Shown: one piece after another, positions 50,072 through 57,700 of the stretch
How positions within the stretch are numbered: the stretch's first letter is position 1
Layout: every line of letters starts with the position of its first letter
Source: Clostridia bacterium
Lineage (GTDB): Bacteria > Bacillota > Clostridia > Oscillospirales > CAG-272
Length of the DNA: 64,000 nt
Assembly (NCBI GenBank): GCA_017622085.1
Contig: JAGARU010000018.1
Coordinates: 1-64,000, forward strand
Direction of reading: 5' to 3'
Position numbers and translations under genes: made by a program
Notes under the pieces: model-generated
What the model was told of the DNA's origin: nothing
What the model saw: only the letters and a program-made list of their open reading frames with translations
The model's database searches: none

Positions 50072-51514
50072 ATGGCAAATAAAAAGAGAAAAAACGGAGA
50101 AGGTACGGTACGCCTTCGAAAAGACGGACGGTGGGAAGGACGAATCGTTGTCGGTTATGCCGACAATGGCAACCCACGGACAAAAAGTGTCTTGGCGAAA
50201 ACCAAGACAGAGTGCCTGGAAAAGCTCGAAGCACTCAAGGAGCAATGCGGAAGAACAAGTGATAAATTAAAGCCCGATATGCCGTTCGGTGATTGGATAG
50301 ACTTCTGGTATCAGAATTTCTCCAAGCCGAAAATACGGCTGACCACGCAACTGAGCTACGAAGGAAGAATCTATACGCACATTATCCCCGAAATCGGTAA
50401 GATACCGCTGAACAAGCTCACGCAGAACGACCTACAACAATTTTACGCAAGGCTGAAGAAAGGCGGTCGCAAACGCTTCGTGGAGCAATACGGCGAGGGT
50501 TTGTCCGACAGAATGGTACGCTCCTGCCACACCACCTGCCGAACGGCACTCGAAAAGGCGGTGGTGGAAGGACTTATCACAAACAACCCTGCAATCGGAT
50601 GCAGACTGCCACCGAAGAAAGCAAAGGAAATGCAGGTGCTGACTCAGGCAGAGATCCTACGCTTCCTTACACGAGCGAAAGAGGAAGGCTACTACGAAAT
50701 GTTCCTCCTCGAGCTGACCACGGGAATGCGTCGAGGGGAGATCATAGGGCTGAAATGGCGTGACCTTAATCTGCAAACAGGCGAGCTTCGCATCACACGG
50801 CAGGTCGTAAAGACAGGTTCATCAAAGGAAATCTTCGTACCCAAGACAAAATCCTCGGTACGCACCATCCTCCTTCCGCCCGATATGGTGGAGCTTCTCG
50901 CAGAGCTGAAAAAGCAGACCAAGGGCGAGTGGATGTTTCCATCACCCGTAAAAGAGGGAGAGCCGAGAAATCCCACGGCGGTGTATCACCGATTCCAACT
51001 GATCCTTGAACGCTCCCACTGCAAGAAGATACGCTTTCACGACCTACGTCATACCTTCGCAACTATGGCACTCGAAAACGGCATGGATATCAAGACACTC
51101 TCCGCTATGATAGGTCACATCAGCTCAGAAACTACCTTGAACATCTACAGCCACATCACCGACACCATGCAACAGCAGGCAGCGGTTCGTATCGACCGAG
51201 AGATCGGCGGTACAAACGCAGAAATGCCCGAACCGCCGCCTCCCAAGGTAAGTGCCGAACCAAGCCACGAAAACGCCACAGAAACGGTTTTTGAGCCGTA
51301 TAAGCCCAAGATACGAAAGAGTGGCACGGGATGCGTGACGATGATAAACGACCACCTCTACGAAGGACGGTTCACGCCAAGAGTCAACGGCAAACGAATA
51401 TCCAAGAATGTCTACGCAAAGACACGAGAGGAATGCGAGGAAAAGCTCGCAGAGCTGATAAAGACGATGAAAGCCGAAATTGCGGAGATGAAAAAGCAAG
51501 CGAAGAACGCATAA
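50072..51514 (+). CDS. Tyrosine recombinase/integrase 2 with extra C-terminal arm domain (480 aa)
   Basis: N-terminal AP2-like domain (residues about 8-57: GEGTVRLRKDGRWEGRIVVG), core-binding domain, and catalytic domain with TTGMRRGEIIGLKW, HDLRHTFATMAL, IGHISSETTLNIYSH. After a Pro-rich linker (about residue 390) a second AP2-like copy appears (about 416-470: GTGCVTMINDHLYEGRF, VYAKTREECEEKLAEL), matching the N-terminal one in order (VLAKTKTECLEKLEAL). A C-terminal duplicate arm-binding domain is unusual. It may bridge arm sites at both island ends. The hairpin repeat at 51519 follows. Confidence 0.92.
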   Translation: MANKKRKNGEGTVRLRKDGRWEGRIVVGYADNGNPRTKSVLAKTKTECLEKLEALKEQCGRTSDKLKPDMPFGDWIDFWYQNFSKPKIRLTTQLSYEGRIYTHIIPEIGKIPLNKLTQNDLQQFYARLKKGGRKRFVEQYGEGLSDRMVRSCHTTCRTALEKAVVEGLITNNPAIGCRLPPKKAKEMQVLTQAEILRFLTRAKEEGYYEMFLLELTTGMRRGEIIGLKWRDLNLQTGELRITRQVVKTGSSKEIFVPKTKSSVRTILLPPDMVELLAELKKQTKGEWMFPSPVKEGEPRNPTAVYHRFQLILERSHCKKIRFHDLRHTFATMALENGMDIKTLSAMIGHISSETTLNIYSHITDTMQQQAAVRIDREIGGTNAEMPEPPPPKVSAEPSHENATETVFEPYKPKIRKSGTGCVTMINDHLYEGRFTPRVNGKRISKNVYAKTREECEEKLAELIKTMKAEIAEMKKQAKNA

Positions 51515-51518
51515 GGAA

Positions 51519-51559
51519 TGAGGGCTGACGAAAAATAATCGTCAGCCCTAAATTTTGCA
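51519..51559. repeat. Hairpin-tail repeat, copy 5
   Basis: AGGGCTGACGA / TCGTCAGCCCT (51521-51531 and 51539-51549) with a shortened tail (AAATTTTGC). It sits 7 bases after integrase 2 and probably serves as its terminator. Confidence 0.75.
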
Positions 51560-51576
51560 ATAATTCATTTTTAGTA

Positions 51577-51605
51577 TTGACAAAAATACATATTTGATAT
51601 ATAAT
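51577..51605 (+). promoter_or_regulatory. Promoter of the XRE-DUF4180 pair
   Basis: TTGACA (51577-51582), 17 bp, TATAAT (51600-51605), overlapped by an imperfect dyad AATACA-TATT / AATATTTGTATT (51586-51615) that could be the XRE operator. Confidence 0.75.
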
Positions 51606-51636
51606 ATTTGTATTATCACGATTAAGGGAGAGGAAT

Positions 51637-52035
51637 ATGGAAAAGAAGCCTGTCATTGTTGCGCAAAGGTTGACCGAGCTGAGAGAAGGAATACACGTAT
51701 CTCAAGCGAGGCTTGCGGCGGTGTTCGATTTGGATCAGCCTGCGATTTTTCGCTATGAAAGCGGTAAATCCTTTCCGCCATACGGCGTGCTGATGCAGTA
51801 TGCGGATTTTTTTGGCGTATCGCTCGATTATATATTCGGACGGTGTGACGAGCCGCGCGGACAGTTATACGATGCCAAGCCGAAATCCATCGAGGATGCG
51901 CAGCTTTCCGCATTTCTTACTATGTGCTTTGATCCTTCCTCGCCTGCCAATGCGAAACTGAAAGAAGCGGTACGCAGGATCTTAGAGGAGGAAACCCAAA
52001 ATCGCGAAATATCCAAAGGAGAAACAATAAAATGA
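51637..52035 (+). CDS. XRE-family regulator (132 aa)
   Basis: N-terminal helix-turn-helix RLTELREGIHVSQARLAAVFDLDQPAIFRYESGKSFPPYGVLMQYADFFGVSLDYIFGR is typical of phage-repressor-like proteins; a short helical C-terminus follows. It overlaps the DUF4180 gene by 4 bases (ATGA). Likely autoregulated and possibly the repressor of the element. AGGGAGAGG lies upstream. Confidence 0.85.
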   Translation: MEKKPVIVAQRLTELREGIHVSQARLAAVFDLDQPAIFRYESGKSFPPYGVLMQYADFFGVSLDYIFGRCDEPRGQLYDAKPKSIEDAQLSAFLTMCFDPSSPANAKLKEAVRRILEEETQNREISKGETIK

Positions 52036-52394
52036 ACGTAAAAAAAGTAGCGGTGAATGAAAAAACGGTTGCCGTGATTACGGGAAGCGAAAAAATATTG
52101 ACCGACGTGCAATCGGCTCTTGACCTCATTATGAGAGCAAAATATGAGGTCGGAACAAATTTGATTGCCATTGAAAAAAGTGCCGTGGCAGAGGATTTCT
52201 TTATTCTTAGCAGAGGACTTGCCGGAGAAATACTCGAAAAATTCATCACCTATCAAGCAAAGATCGCGATCTTTGGGGATTACTCGCACTACACAAGCAA
52301 GCCGCTAAAAGACTTTATCTATGAGAGTAACAAGGGCAAGGACGTGTTTTTTGTTGCAACACAGGATGAAGCTGTCCGGATGCTGACACGGTAA
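52032..52394 (+). CDS. DUF4180 protein (120 aa)
   Basis: A compact alpha/beta domain: AVITGSEKILTDVQSALDLI, then AIEKSAVAEDFFILSRGLAGEILEKFITYQAKIAIFGDY and FFVATQDEAVRML. This matches the DUF4180 family (role unknown), whose pattern recalls STAS-like or regulatory domains. Translational coupling to the XRE protein suggests a sensor or antirepressor for it (inference). Confidence 0.8.
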   Translation: MNVKKVAVNEKTVAVITGSEKILTDVQSALDLIMRAKYEVGTNLIAIEKSAVAEDFFILSRGLAGEILEKFITYQAKIAIFGDYSHYTSKPLKDFIYESNKGKDVFFVATQDEAVRMLTR

Positions 52395-52424
52395 TTCCAA
52401 TTTATCGGTGAAATAGACTCGACA

Positions 52425-52484
52425 GAGGGCTGACGAAAAAATCGTCAGCCCTCAAATTTTGCGGTGCAGTAAGCAAAGAAAAAC
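52425..52484. repeat. Hairpin-tail repeat, copy 6
   Basis: GAGGGCTGACGA / TCGTCAGCCCTC (52425-52436 and 52442-52453), then AAATTTTGCGGTGCAGTAAG and CAAAGAAAA. It closely matches copy 4 and lies between convergent genes. Confidence 0.75.
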
Positions 52485-52489
52485 CTAAA

Positions 52490-53116
52490 TTATTCAGCAA
52501 TTACTTGATCGCCTAAAAGAATATCTCCATCCTTCGTAGGGAAATAAACTTGCTTTGCAGGGATATAGTTGTATGCCCAATCCTTCAGTTCGAACAAAGC
52601 TGAAAGTTCATTCGGAATATCGAGTTCAGCATCTAATCCGGACACTATTTTTTGCAGGTATTTCATTTCTATGATAAAAAGTCCTCCAAGAGCATTGAGT
52701 ACTTTTTCTAATGATGCGTCGCTCTTATTGGATGTTCTGCTATGTTTGATTTTATCGAAAGACTCCCACCATGGCAATGATTGTTTTGCTCGAGTCGCAT
52801 CCCAACCGTCAAAAGGTTTTATAGTTATATTATAATTGATAATCTCAACCTCTTGAGTAACTATAGATGGAAAATCAGAAAGTACAAAATTTGCATAGTC
52901 GGTAATAAATTTGTAATCATCTGGGTTATAAGAACAATAAACCTTAAAAAAAGAATCCAATTCGGAACCTATTGCCTGTAATAAATTGGCATATTGATTT
53001 GAAAAAGTAGTAAAATTATTATTATCCAAATCAACATACTGTAGCGTATTAACAAATTGCTTTTCAAGCATCAAATAATACTGCCAATAATCCTTTAAAA
53101 ATTCCTGTCGTGTCAT
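52490..53116 (-). CDS. Hypothetical AT-rich protein downstream of the intact tRNA-Pro (208 aa)
   Basis: Start 53116 is chosen for its AGGAGG site; the longer open frame runs through the tRNA and is not coding. The protein is soluble, mostly helical at first (RQEFLKDYWQYYLMLEKQFV), with a middle WWESFDKIKHSRTSNKSDASLEKVLNALGGLFIIEMKYL, a pattern seen in HEPN-like helical proteins (SFDxIKHSR), and a final strand region. No firm family. Low GC like the PIN/TPR pair that follows the other tRNA half, so both may be acquired genes linked to tRNA-Pro sites. Confidence 0.55.
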   Translation of the reverse strand: MTRQEFLKDYWQYYLMLEKQFVNTLQYVDLDNNNFTTFSNQYANLLQAIGSELDSFFKVYCSYNPDDYKFITDYANFVLSDFPSIVTQEVEIINYNITIKPFDGWDATRAKQSLPWWESFDKIKHSRTSNKSDASLEKVLNALGGLFIIEMKYLQKIVSGLDAELDIPNELSALFELKDWAYNYIPAKQVYFPTKDGDILLGDQVIAE

Positions 53117-53142
53117 ATGTCCTCCTGTAATAAAAACATTAA

Positions 53143-53173
53143 AAGCCGCAAAGCATCCCCTACTTTGCGGCTT
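53143..53173 (-). terminator. Terminator of the intact tRNA-Pro
   Basis: AAGCCGCAAAG / CTTTGCGGCTT, followed on the minus strand by TTTTAATG. With the GCGGTCAAAGCCGC hairpin at 53181-53194 it repeats the module at 17385-17430. Confidence 0.75.
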
Positions 53174-53199
53174 CGATTTTGCGGTCAAAGCCGCAATTT

Positions 53200-53275
53200 T
53201 GGTCGGAGTGACAGGATTCGAACCTGCGGCATCGACGTCCCAAACGTCGCGCGCTACCAACTGCGCCACACCCCG
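53200..53275 (-). tRNA. tRNA-Pro(UGG), intact, carried inside the island
   Basis: A complete 76-nt cloverleaf on the minus strand: acceptor CGGGGTG/CACTCCG, D arm GCGC/GCGC, anticodon stem CGACG/CGTCG with loop TTTGGGA (anticodon TGG), T arm GCAGG/CCTGT, encoded CCA. It differs from the split tRNA mainly in the anticodon stem and one T-loop base. Its 3' flank repeats the flank of the split tRNA. No promoter is evident in the 160 bp upstream; the surviving host promoter at 53495-53523 reads towards it. Confidence 0.95.
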
Positions 53276-53316
53276 ATGTGTGAAAAATATTGAATTTTTG
53301 AGGTTTTTCCGTAAGT

Positions 53317-53339
53317 GGTCAAATCTGTGGTCAAACCAC
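53317..53339. promoter_or_regulatory. Right arm-type repeat (integrase site candidate)
   Basis: Two GGTCAAA units 12 bp apart with CTGTGGTCAAACCAC, the same as 17598-17620, 100 bp inside the right core. Confidence 0.55.
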
Positions 53340-53374
53340 TTTTATAGAGATTTTTACAAGAGAGTAGAGTGCCG

Positions 53375-53402
53375 AAAAAGTCAGTGTTTACAAGGCTTTT
53401 CG
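53375..53402. repeat. 28-bp repeat near the right end
   Basis: Shares AAAAAGTCAG and ACAAGGCTTTTCG with 46466-46493. With adjacent bases it forms GCCGAAAA/TTTTCGGC, a terminator-like hairpin on the plus strand only, so minus-strand read-through into the tRNA is not blocked. Confidence 0.5.
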
Positions 53403-53439
53403 GCGCTTTTGATTTTTATCTGGGGTAGGCTCGGTGTCC

Positions 53440-53480
53440 TGCTCCCAAAGCACGCGCGCTACCAACTGCGCCACACCCCG
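53440..53480 (-). pseudogene. 5' half of the split tRNA-Pro(UGG), with right attachment core
   Basis: On the minus strand: acceptor CGGGGTG, D arm GCGC-AGTTGGTA-GCGC, anticodon 5' stem CGTGC and loop TTTGGGA, then GCA, after which island sequence begins. 53440-53449 is the core shared with 17471-17480. The 41 bases plus the 45 at 17436-17480, minus the 10-base overlap, equal a 76-nt tRNA. Confidence 0.9.
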
Positions 53481-53494
53481 AAGTTTACCGTAAC

Positions 53495-53523
53495 ATTATA
53501 ACAGAAAAGCGAGGATTTGTCAA
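53495..53523 (-). promoter_or_regulatory. Host tRNA-Pro promoter, retained
   Basis: On the minus strand, TTGACA (53523-53518), 17 bp, TATAAT (53500-53495), 14 bases before the tRNA 5' half. After integration it transcribes the half-tRNA and then, 165 bases on, the intact tRNA-Pro. Confidence 0.8.
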
Positions 53524-53603
53524 TATACTTTCTCAAAATCCCCTTGGACGGTATTTCATAATTCCTCGGATGGCTCAGCGTTCAGGGAGAATTCAAAAAG
53601 GGC

Positions 53604-53632
53604 TTGTATTTTAGCCGCAAGTGCGTTATAAT
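53604..53632 (+). promoter_or_regulatory. Promoter of the PfkB-family kinase gene
   Basis: TTGTAT (53604-53609), 17 bp, TATAAT (53627-53632). Confidence 0.75.
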
Positions 53633-53660
53633 AAAAGAAAACGCCAAAAGGAGGGGCATT

Positions 53661-54560
53661 ATGATTTATACCGTCACTTTGAATCCTTCATTGGATTATC
53701 ATTTATATCTTACGGCGTTGTCTGTGGGCAACGTGTATCGCACGCAGCATACGGGCATAACCTTCGGCGGCAAGGGGATCAACGTCTCCGTGATTTTGTC
53801 CCGTTTGGGGATCCCCAATACCGCACTGGGCTTTGTGGCAGGATTTACCGGGGATGAGCTGTGCGCGCGGCTGACCGAAGCAGGGGTGCGGCAGGACATG
53901 ATCCGATTGGAAAACGGATATACAAGGATCAACGTCAAGCTCCACGCGGCTGATGAAACCGAGATCAACGCGGCGGGAGCAACCGTCACGTCGGACGCGA
54001 TGGAGGTATTGCTTGGCAAGCTGGAGCTTTTGAACGGCGGGGATGAACTGGTGCTTTCGGGTAGCATCCCGCCATCCCTTCCCATTGCTGCGTACGGGAA
54101 TATCATGGCGCGCTTGAAAAGCAAGGGCGTTCGATGTGTGGTGGATGCCGAGGGAGACGCGTTGTTGGCAACGCTGCCGTATGCGCCGTTTTTGATCAAG
54201 CCAAACCTGCATGAGCTGTCCATGCTGGCGAGAGAGCGGTTGACGACGGATGCGGAGATCATTTCCGCTGCCCGAGGTCTGCAAGCACGAGGTGCGCAAA
54301 ACGTGTTGATTTCGCTGGGTGCACGTGGTGCGATTTTGTTGGATGCGGATGGCGGATGTCATATTGCCCCGGCCTTTGTTGGAAATCCTGTGAATACCGT
54401 AGGCGCGGGGGATTCTATGGTAGCCGGTTTTTTGGCGGGTCTTCCCGAAGGCTACGAATCTGCTCTGCGGATGGGTCTGGCGGCAGGATGTGCCACGGCC
54501 TTCGCCGAAGGCTTGGGTGAAAAAGAGACGATCCTCGCGTTGTATCACAACCGCAGTTAA
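53661..54560 (+). CDS. PfkB-family sugar kinase, 1-phosphofructokinase type (299 aa)
   Basis: Start at 53661 after AAAAGGAGG. N-terminal MIYTVTLNPSLDYHLYL, substrate loop GGKGINVSVILSRLG and C-terminal NTVGAGDSMVAGF with the catalytic Asp and anion hole are diagnostic of FruK/LacC enzymes, which phosphorylate fructose 1-phosphate or tagatose 6-phosphate. No PTS or regulator genes adjoin, so which sugar is unclear. A long terminator hairpin follows. Confidence 0.9.
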   Translation: MIYTVTLNPSLDYHLYLTALSVGNVYRTQHTGITFGGKGINVSVILSRLGIPNTALGFVAGFTGDELCARLTEAGVRQDMIRLENGYTRINVKLHAADETEINAAGATVTSDAMEVLLGKLELLNGGDELVLSGSIPPSLPIAAYGNIMARLKSKGVRCVVDAEGDALLATLPYAPFLIKPNLHELSMLARERLTTDAEIISAARGLQARGAQNVLISLGARGAILLDADGGCHIAPAFVGNPVNTVGAGDSMVAGFLAGLPEGYESALRMGLAAGCATAFAEGLGEKETILALYHNRS

Positions 54561-54606
54561 GCTTTCGCAAGGCAAACGAACAGCTTTCCTACCGAATATC
54601 CATTCA

Positions 54607-54674
54607 GGAAGGACATCTTTAAAAACATCGGCGGCGTAGCGTCGGAAAACGTTTTTGAGGGTGTCCTTTTTTCT
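54607..54674 (+). terminator. Long-hairpin intrinsic terminator
   Basis: AAGGACATC...AAAAAC pairs with GTTTTT...GGTGTCCTT, with a GGCGGC inner loop region and a T-run after the stem. Confidence 0.75.
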
Positions 54675-54702
54675 TGACAAGTAAAGGAAAATACGCTATA
54701 AT
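54674..54702 (+). promoter_or_regulatory. Promoter of the GH99-like lipoprotein gene
   Basis: TTGACA (54674-54679), 17 bp, TATAAT (54697-54702), about 49 bases before the start. Near-consensus. Confidence 0.85.
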
Positions 54703-54750
54703 GAAGATACTCCGCCGGGAATGCTTTCCGGCATATGTGATCGGAGGTTT

Positions 54751-57700
54751 ATGATGAGAAATAATCTATACTTCAAGCGTTATTTGTGTTTACTGTTAGC
54801 GGTTTTAATGCTTTTGTCGGTTCTGGCCGCTTGCACGGAGCAGAATGCTCCTGCCGAAACAGCTTCGGATACGGAGGTATCTCCGGCGGATACCGATGCC
54901 GAGACACAAGCTGATACCGAAGATGACACGGGGGCTGATACGGAAGCTGATACGGAAGCCGACACCGAGGAGGAGACCGATCCTCCCGCGACCGAGCCGC
55001 CCGCCGTATCTCTGGATCAGCTCACCTTCACCCCCGCCTCCCCTGAGGGGCAGGTGCTGACCGAGAAGGGTCACTCCCCTCAGATCCTCATCCATAACTA
55101 TAATGAGACTGCCATCGACGCCCTGGGACGCGTCCTTCCTACATCCAGCGAGACGGGACTTCCCAAGGAAGGGAAGTACGTGGGGCTATTCTATTCCCTT
55201 TGGACGGTGGGTTCCACTTGCGACGTGGACAACTCCAAGGTCATGGCTGTCAACCCCTACAAGCCCAATTTCGGCCCCCGCTGGGGATTTTGCTTCTGGA
55301 GCGAGCCCGAGACGGGCTACCACCGCGCCGACGACGTCTGGCAGATCCGTCGGGATATGTATTATTTTGCCATGGCAGGCGTGGACTTCCTTTACTTTGA
55401 CATGACCAACGGCTATCTTTACGAGGACGCCATGACCGTATTTCTTGACACCTGCTTGCAGATGCGTGCCGAGGGGCAAATGACACCCTATGTGGTTCCG
55501 TGGTGCTTTGGAAGTGCCACCCCCGGACAAGGGGATACGGGTAAATTTTACGAGCTGTTCATGACCCAGGAGAAATACAAGGATCTGTGGTTCTACTGGG
55601 AGGGCAAGCCTTTGGCGCTCATTAAGCCGCTGGATGGCGGCACCTACCCGATTCTGGATGACGAACGGTTTGATGATCTGTTGACCTTCCGCAAGTCCTG
55701 GACGATGCCCCGTGCCCAGGCCAGCGAGGGCTACTGGAGCGACAACAACGTGGTCAACTTTGGCTACGGCTACGGCTACCGCGATCGCACTACCCGCAAG
55801 TACGCCGAGTGCATCGGTATTGGCTGCGCAGGATTTGCCAATTTTGGCGCGGGACGCAGCGGCGCTCTTTCTGCTAAGGGGTATCTGGACGCCTTCCTGG
55901 AGACCGATACCATGGGGCAAGGTCTGGTCTTTGAGGATGCCTTCCATCAGGTCATGGAGAAGAACCCCGAGTGCGAGGTGCTTCTCATCTCCCGCTGGAA
56001 CGAGTGGGTAGCCCAGAACTTCACCGATCCCGCCGACCGCGGCACCGACACGGGATTTGTGGATCAGTTCAACGCCGAATTCTCCCGCGACATCGAGCCC
56101 ATGAAGGGCGGATTTACTGACAACTACTTCTATCAGATGTGCTCCATCATCCGCCGCTTTAAGGGCGTTCTCCCCGCCGACGGCGTCTCGGGCGCGCATA
56201 CCATGACCGAGACAGACCCTGCCGTTTTCGAAAATTGGGAGAAGGTCTTCCCCGTATACACAGACTTCCAAAACGATACCACCCACCGCGACCACTCCGA
56301 CACCACAGGTAAGATCCAATACGTCAACACCACGGGTCGAAATGACATCGTGGAGTCCCGCATCACCGCTGACGGAGGAAGTCTCTACGTCTACGCCCGC
56401 GCCGCGAAGGAGCTGACCTCCTATAAGGACGGCAAGAACTGGATGCTCCTCTTCATCGACGCCGATGCCGACAAGACCACGGGCTGGGAGGGCTTTGACT
56501 TCCTGGTCAACTATGAAGTGGTCTCGGACACCGTCACCACCCTCTGCGCCTACAAGGACGGCATCTGGCAGGAGATCGGTACCGTGGCCTACGCCGTCAA
56601 GGGCGACCGCCTGACCGTCACCATCCCTCGCTCCCTGCTGGGTCTGACCGACAAGACCGTGAAGGTCAACTTCCATTGGATGGACAACGTCACCGACATC
56701 TACGACCTGGAGTCCTGGTTCACCACGGGCGACAGCGCCCCCGAGCGCCGCAACAACTACGCCTATGAGCAAGCCATCGGTTACACGGGCAAGGGTGAGG
56801 TGATCTTGCCCAAGCGGGAGGGAGACACCGTGGACGGTATGCCCGCGCTCACTCTTTCCGAGGAGCTTTTGGCCGAGATGAAGGAGGGACTGCGCGTATC
56901 GGCCTACCCTCTGCCCGCGAATTATCCCGCCCAGCCCGATTTCCGCCTCATCGACTCCCTCCTGGAGGGCAGTCAGACCGTGGCGACCCTCACCGCCGAG
57001 GGCTTGGCCTATTCCACCAACGTGGGTCTGCTCTACGAGGGTTATATCCAGGTGCCCGAGACCAAGAGCTACGAGTTTGAGCTGTCCTACGACGACGGCG
57101 CCAAGCTCTTCGTGGACGGCCGATTGGTGGCCGACGGCACTTATGATCCCAAGGCCGAGAGCGGCGTCAAGATCGCCAAGGGAAGCATCATTCTCAGCAA
57201 GGGTTACCACGCCATCCGTGTGGAGTACGCCGAGGTCAGGGGCGGGAACCCCCACCTGTCCCTCAAGGGCGACTGGGCTCTTTCCTACAGCGACTACGGC
57301 CGTGAGGTCGTGGATCTGCCCGCCTGGACGGTGGACATTTCCTCCATGAGCGACCAGAAGGCCTACAAGCCCGACGGCGTCGCGGCAGGCATCTACCAGC
57401 CCTATATGTACCTGGAGATCGGCTACACCGCCTATCTGGGCAAGGTGGATCTCTCCAAATATTCCCGCGTGGAGATCGTCTACACCTGTGACGGCAGTGA
57501 GATCACCAAGGACCGCTTCGAGGCAGCCTCCTCCCTGGCCATCGGCCTCAAGAACGAGGATTCCTCCTACGGCTACGACAGACAGGACAACTTCAGCGGA
57601 GACCTCGCCCATACCGACATGGTCTTCGTGGATCGCTCCTGGGCGTTAGGCGCCCGTACCGCCACGGTGGATCTGTCCTCTGTGGACTACAACGGCGACA

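Larger units (their letters stand above)
17471..53449. mobile_element. 36-kb integrative (mobilizable) island inside a tRNA-Pro gene
   Basis: The bounds are the two copies of a 10-bp core in the anticodon loop of the split tRNA-Pro. The interior near the right end holds two tyrosine recombinases, an excisionase-like protein, a MobP3-like relaxase with an RHH partner, and an RNA-polymerase-like protein. Matching double GGTCAAA repeats lie 117 bp inside the left core and 100 bp inside the right core. No type IV secretion genes are visible, so it is probably mobilizable rather than self-transmissible. About 24 kb of cargo lies between two 22-bp repeats (17774 and 41841). Confidence 0.75.

Noticed and set aside
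53117-53269. N-terminal extension of the hypothetical gene through the tRNA-Pro
   Set aside because: The extension is the tRNA read as protein; a good AGGAGG and ATG at 53116 give the real start.
17481-53439. Type IV secretion genes that would make the island self-conjugative
   Set aside because: No VirB4/VirD4-like ATPase or other secretion gene is visible, so it is described as mobilizable only.
55186-57612. An 808-codon open frame on the minus strand opposite the GH99-like lipoprotein
   Set aside because: It mirrors a GC-rich gene with a promoter, signal peptide and domains on the other strand; the antisense translation has no motifs and no ribosome site.
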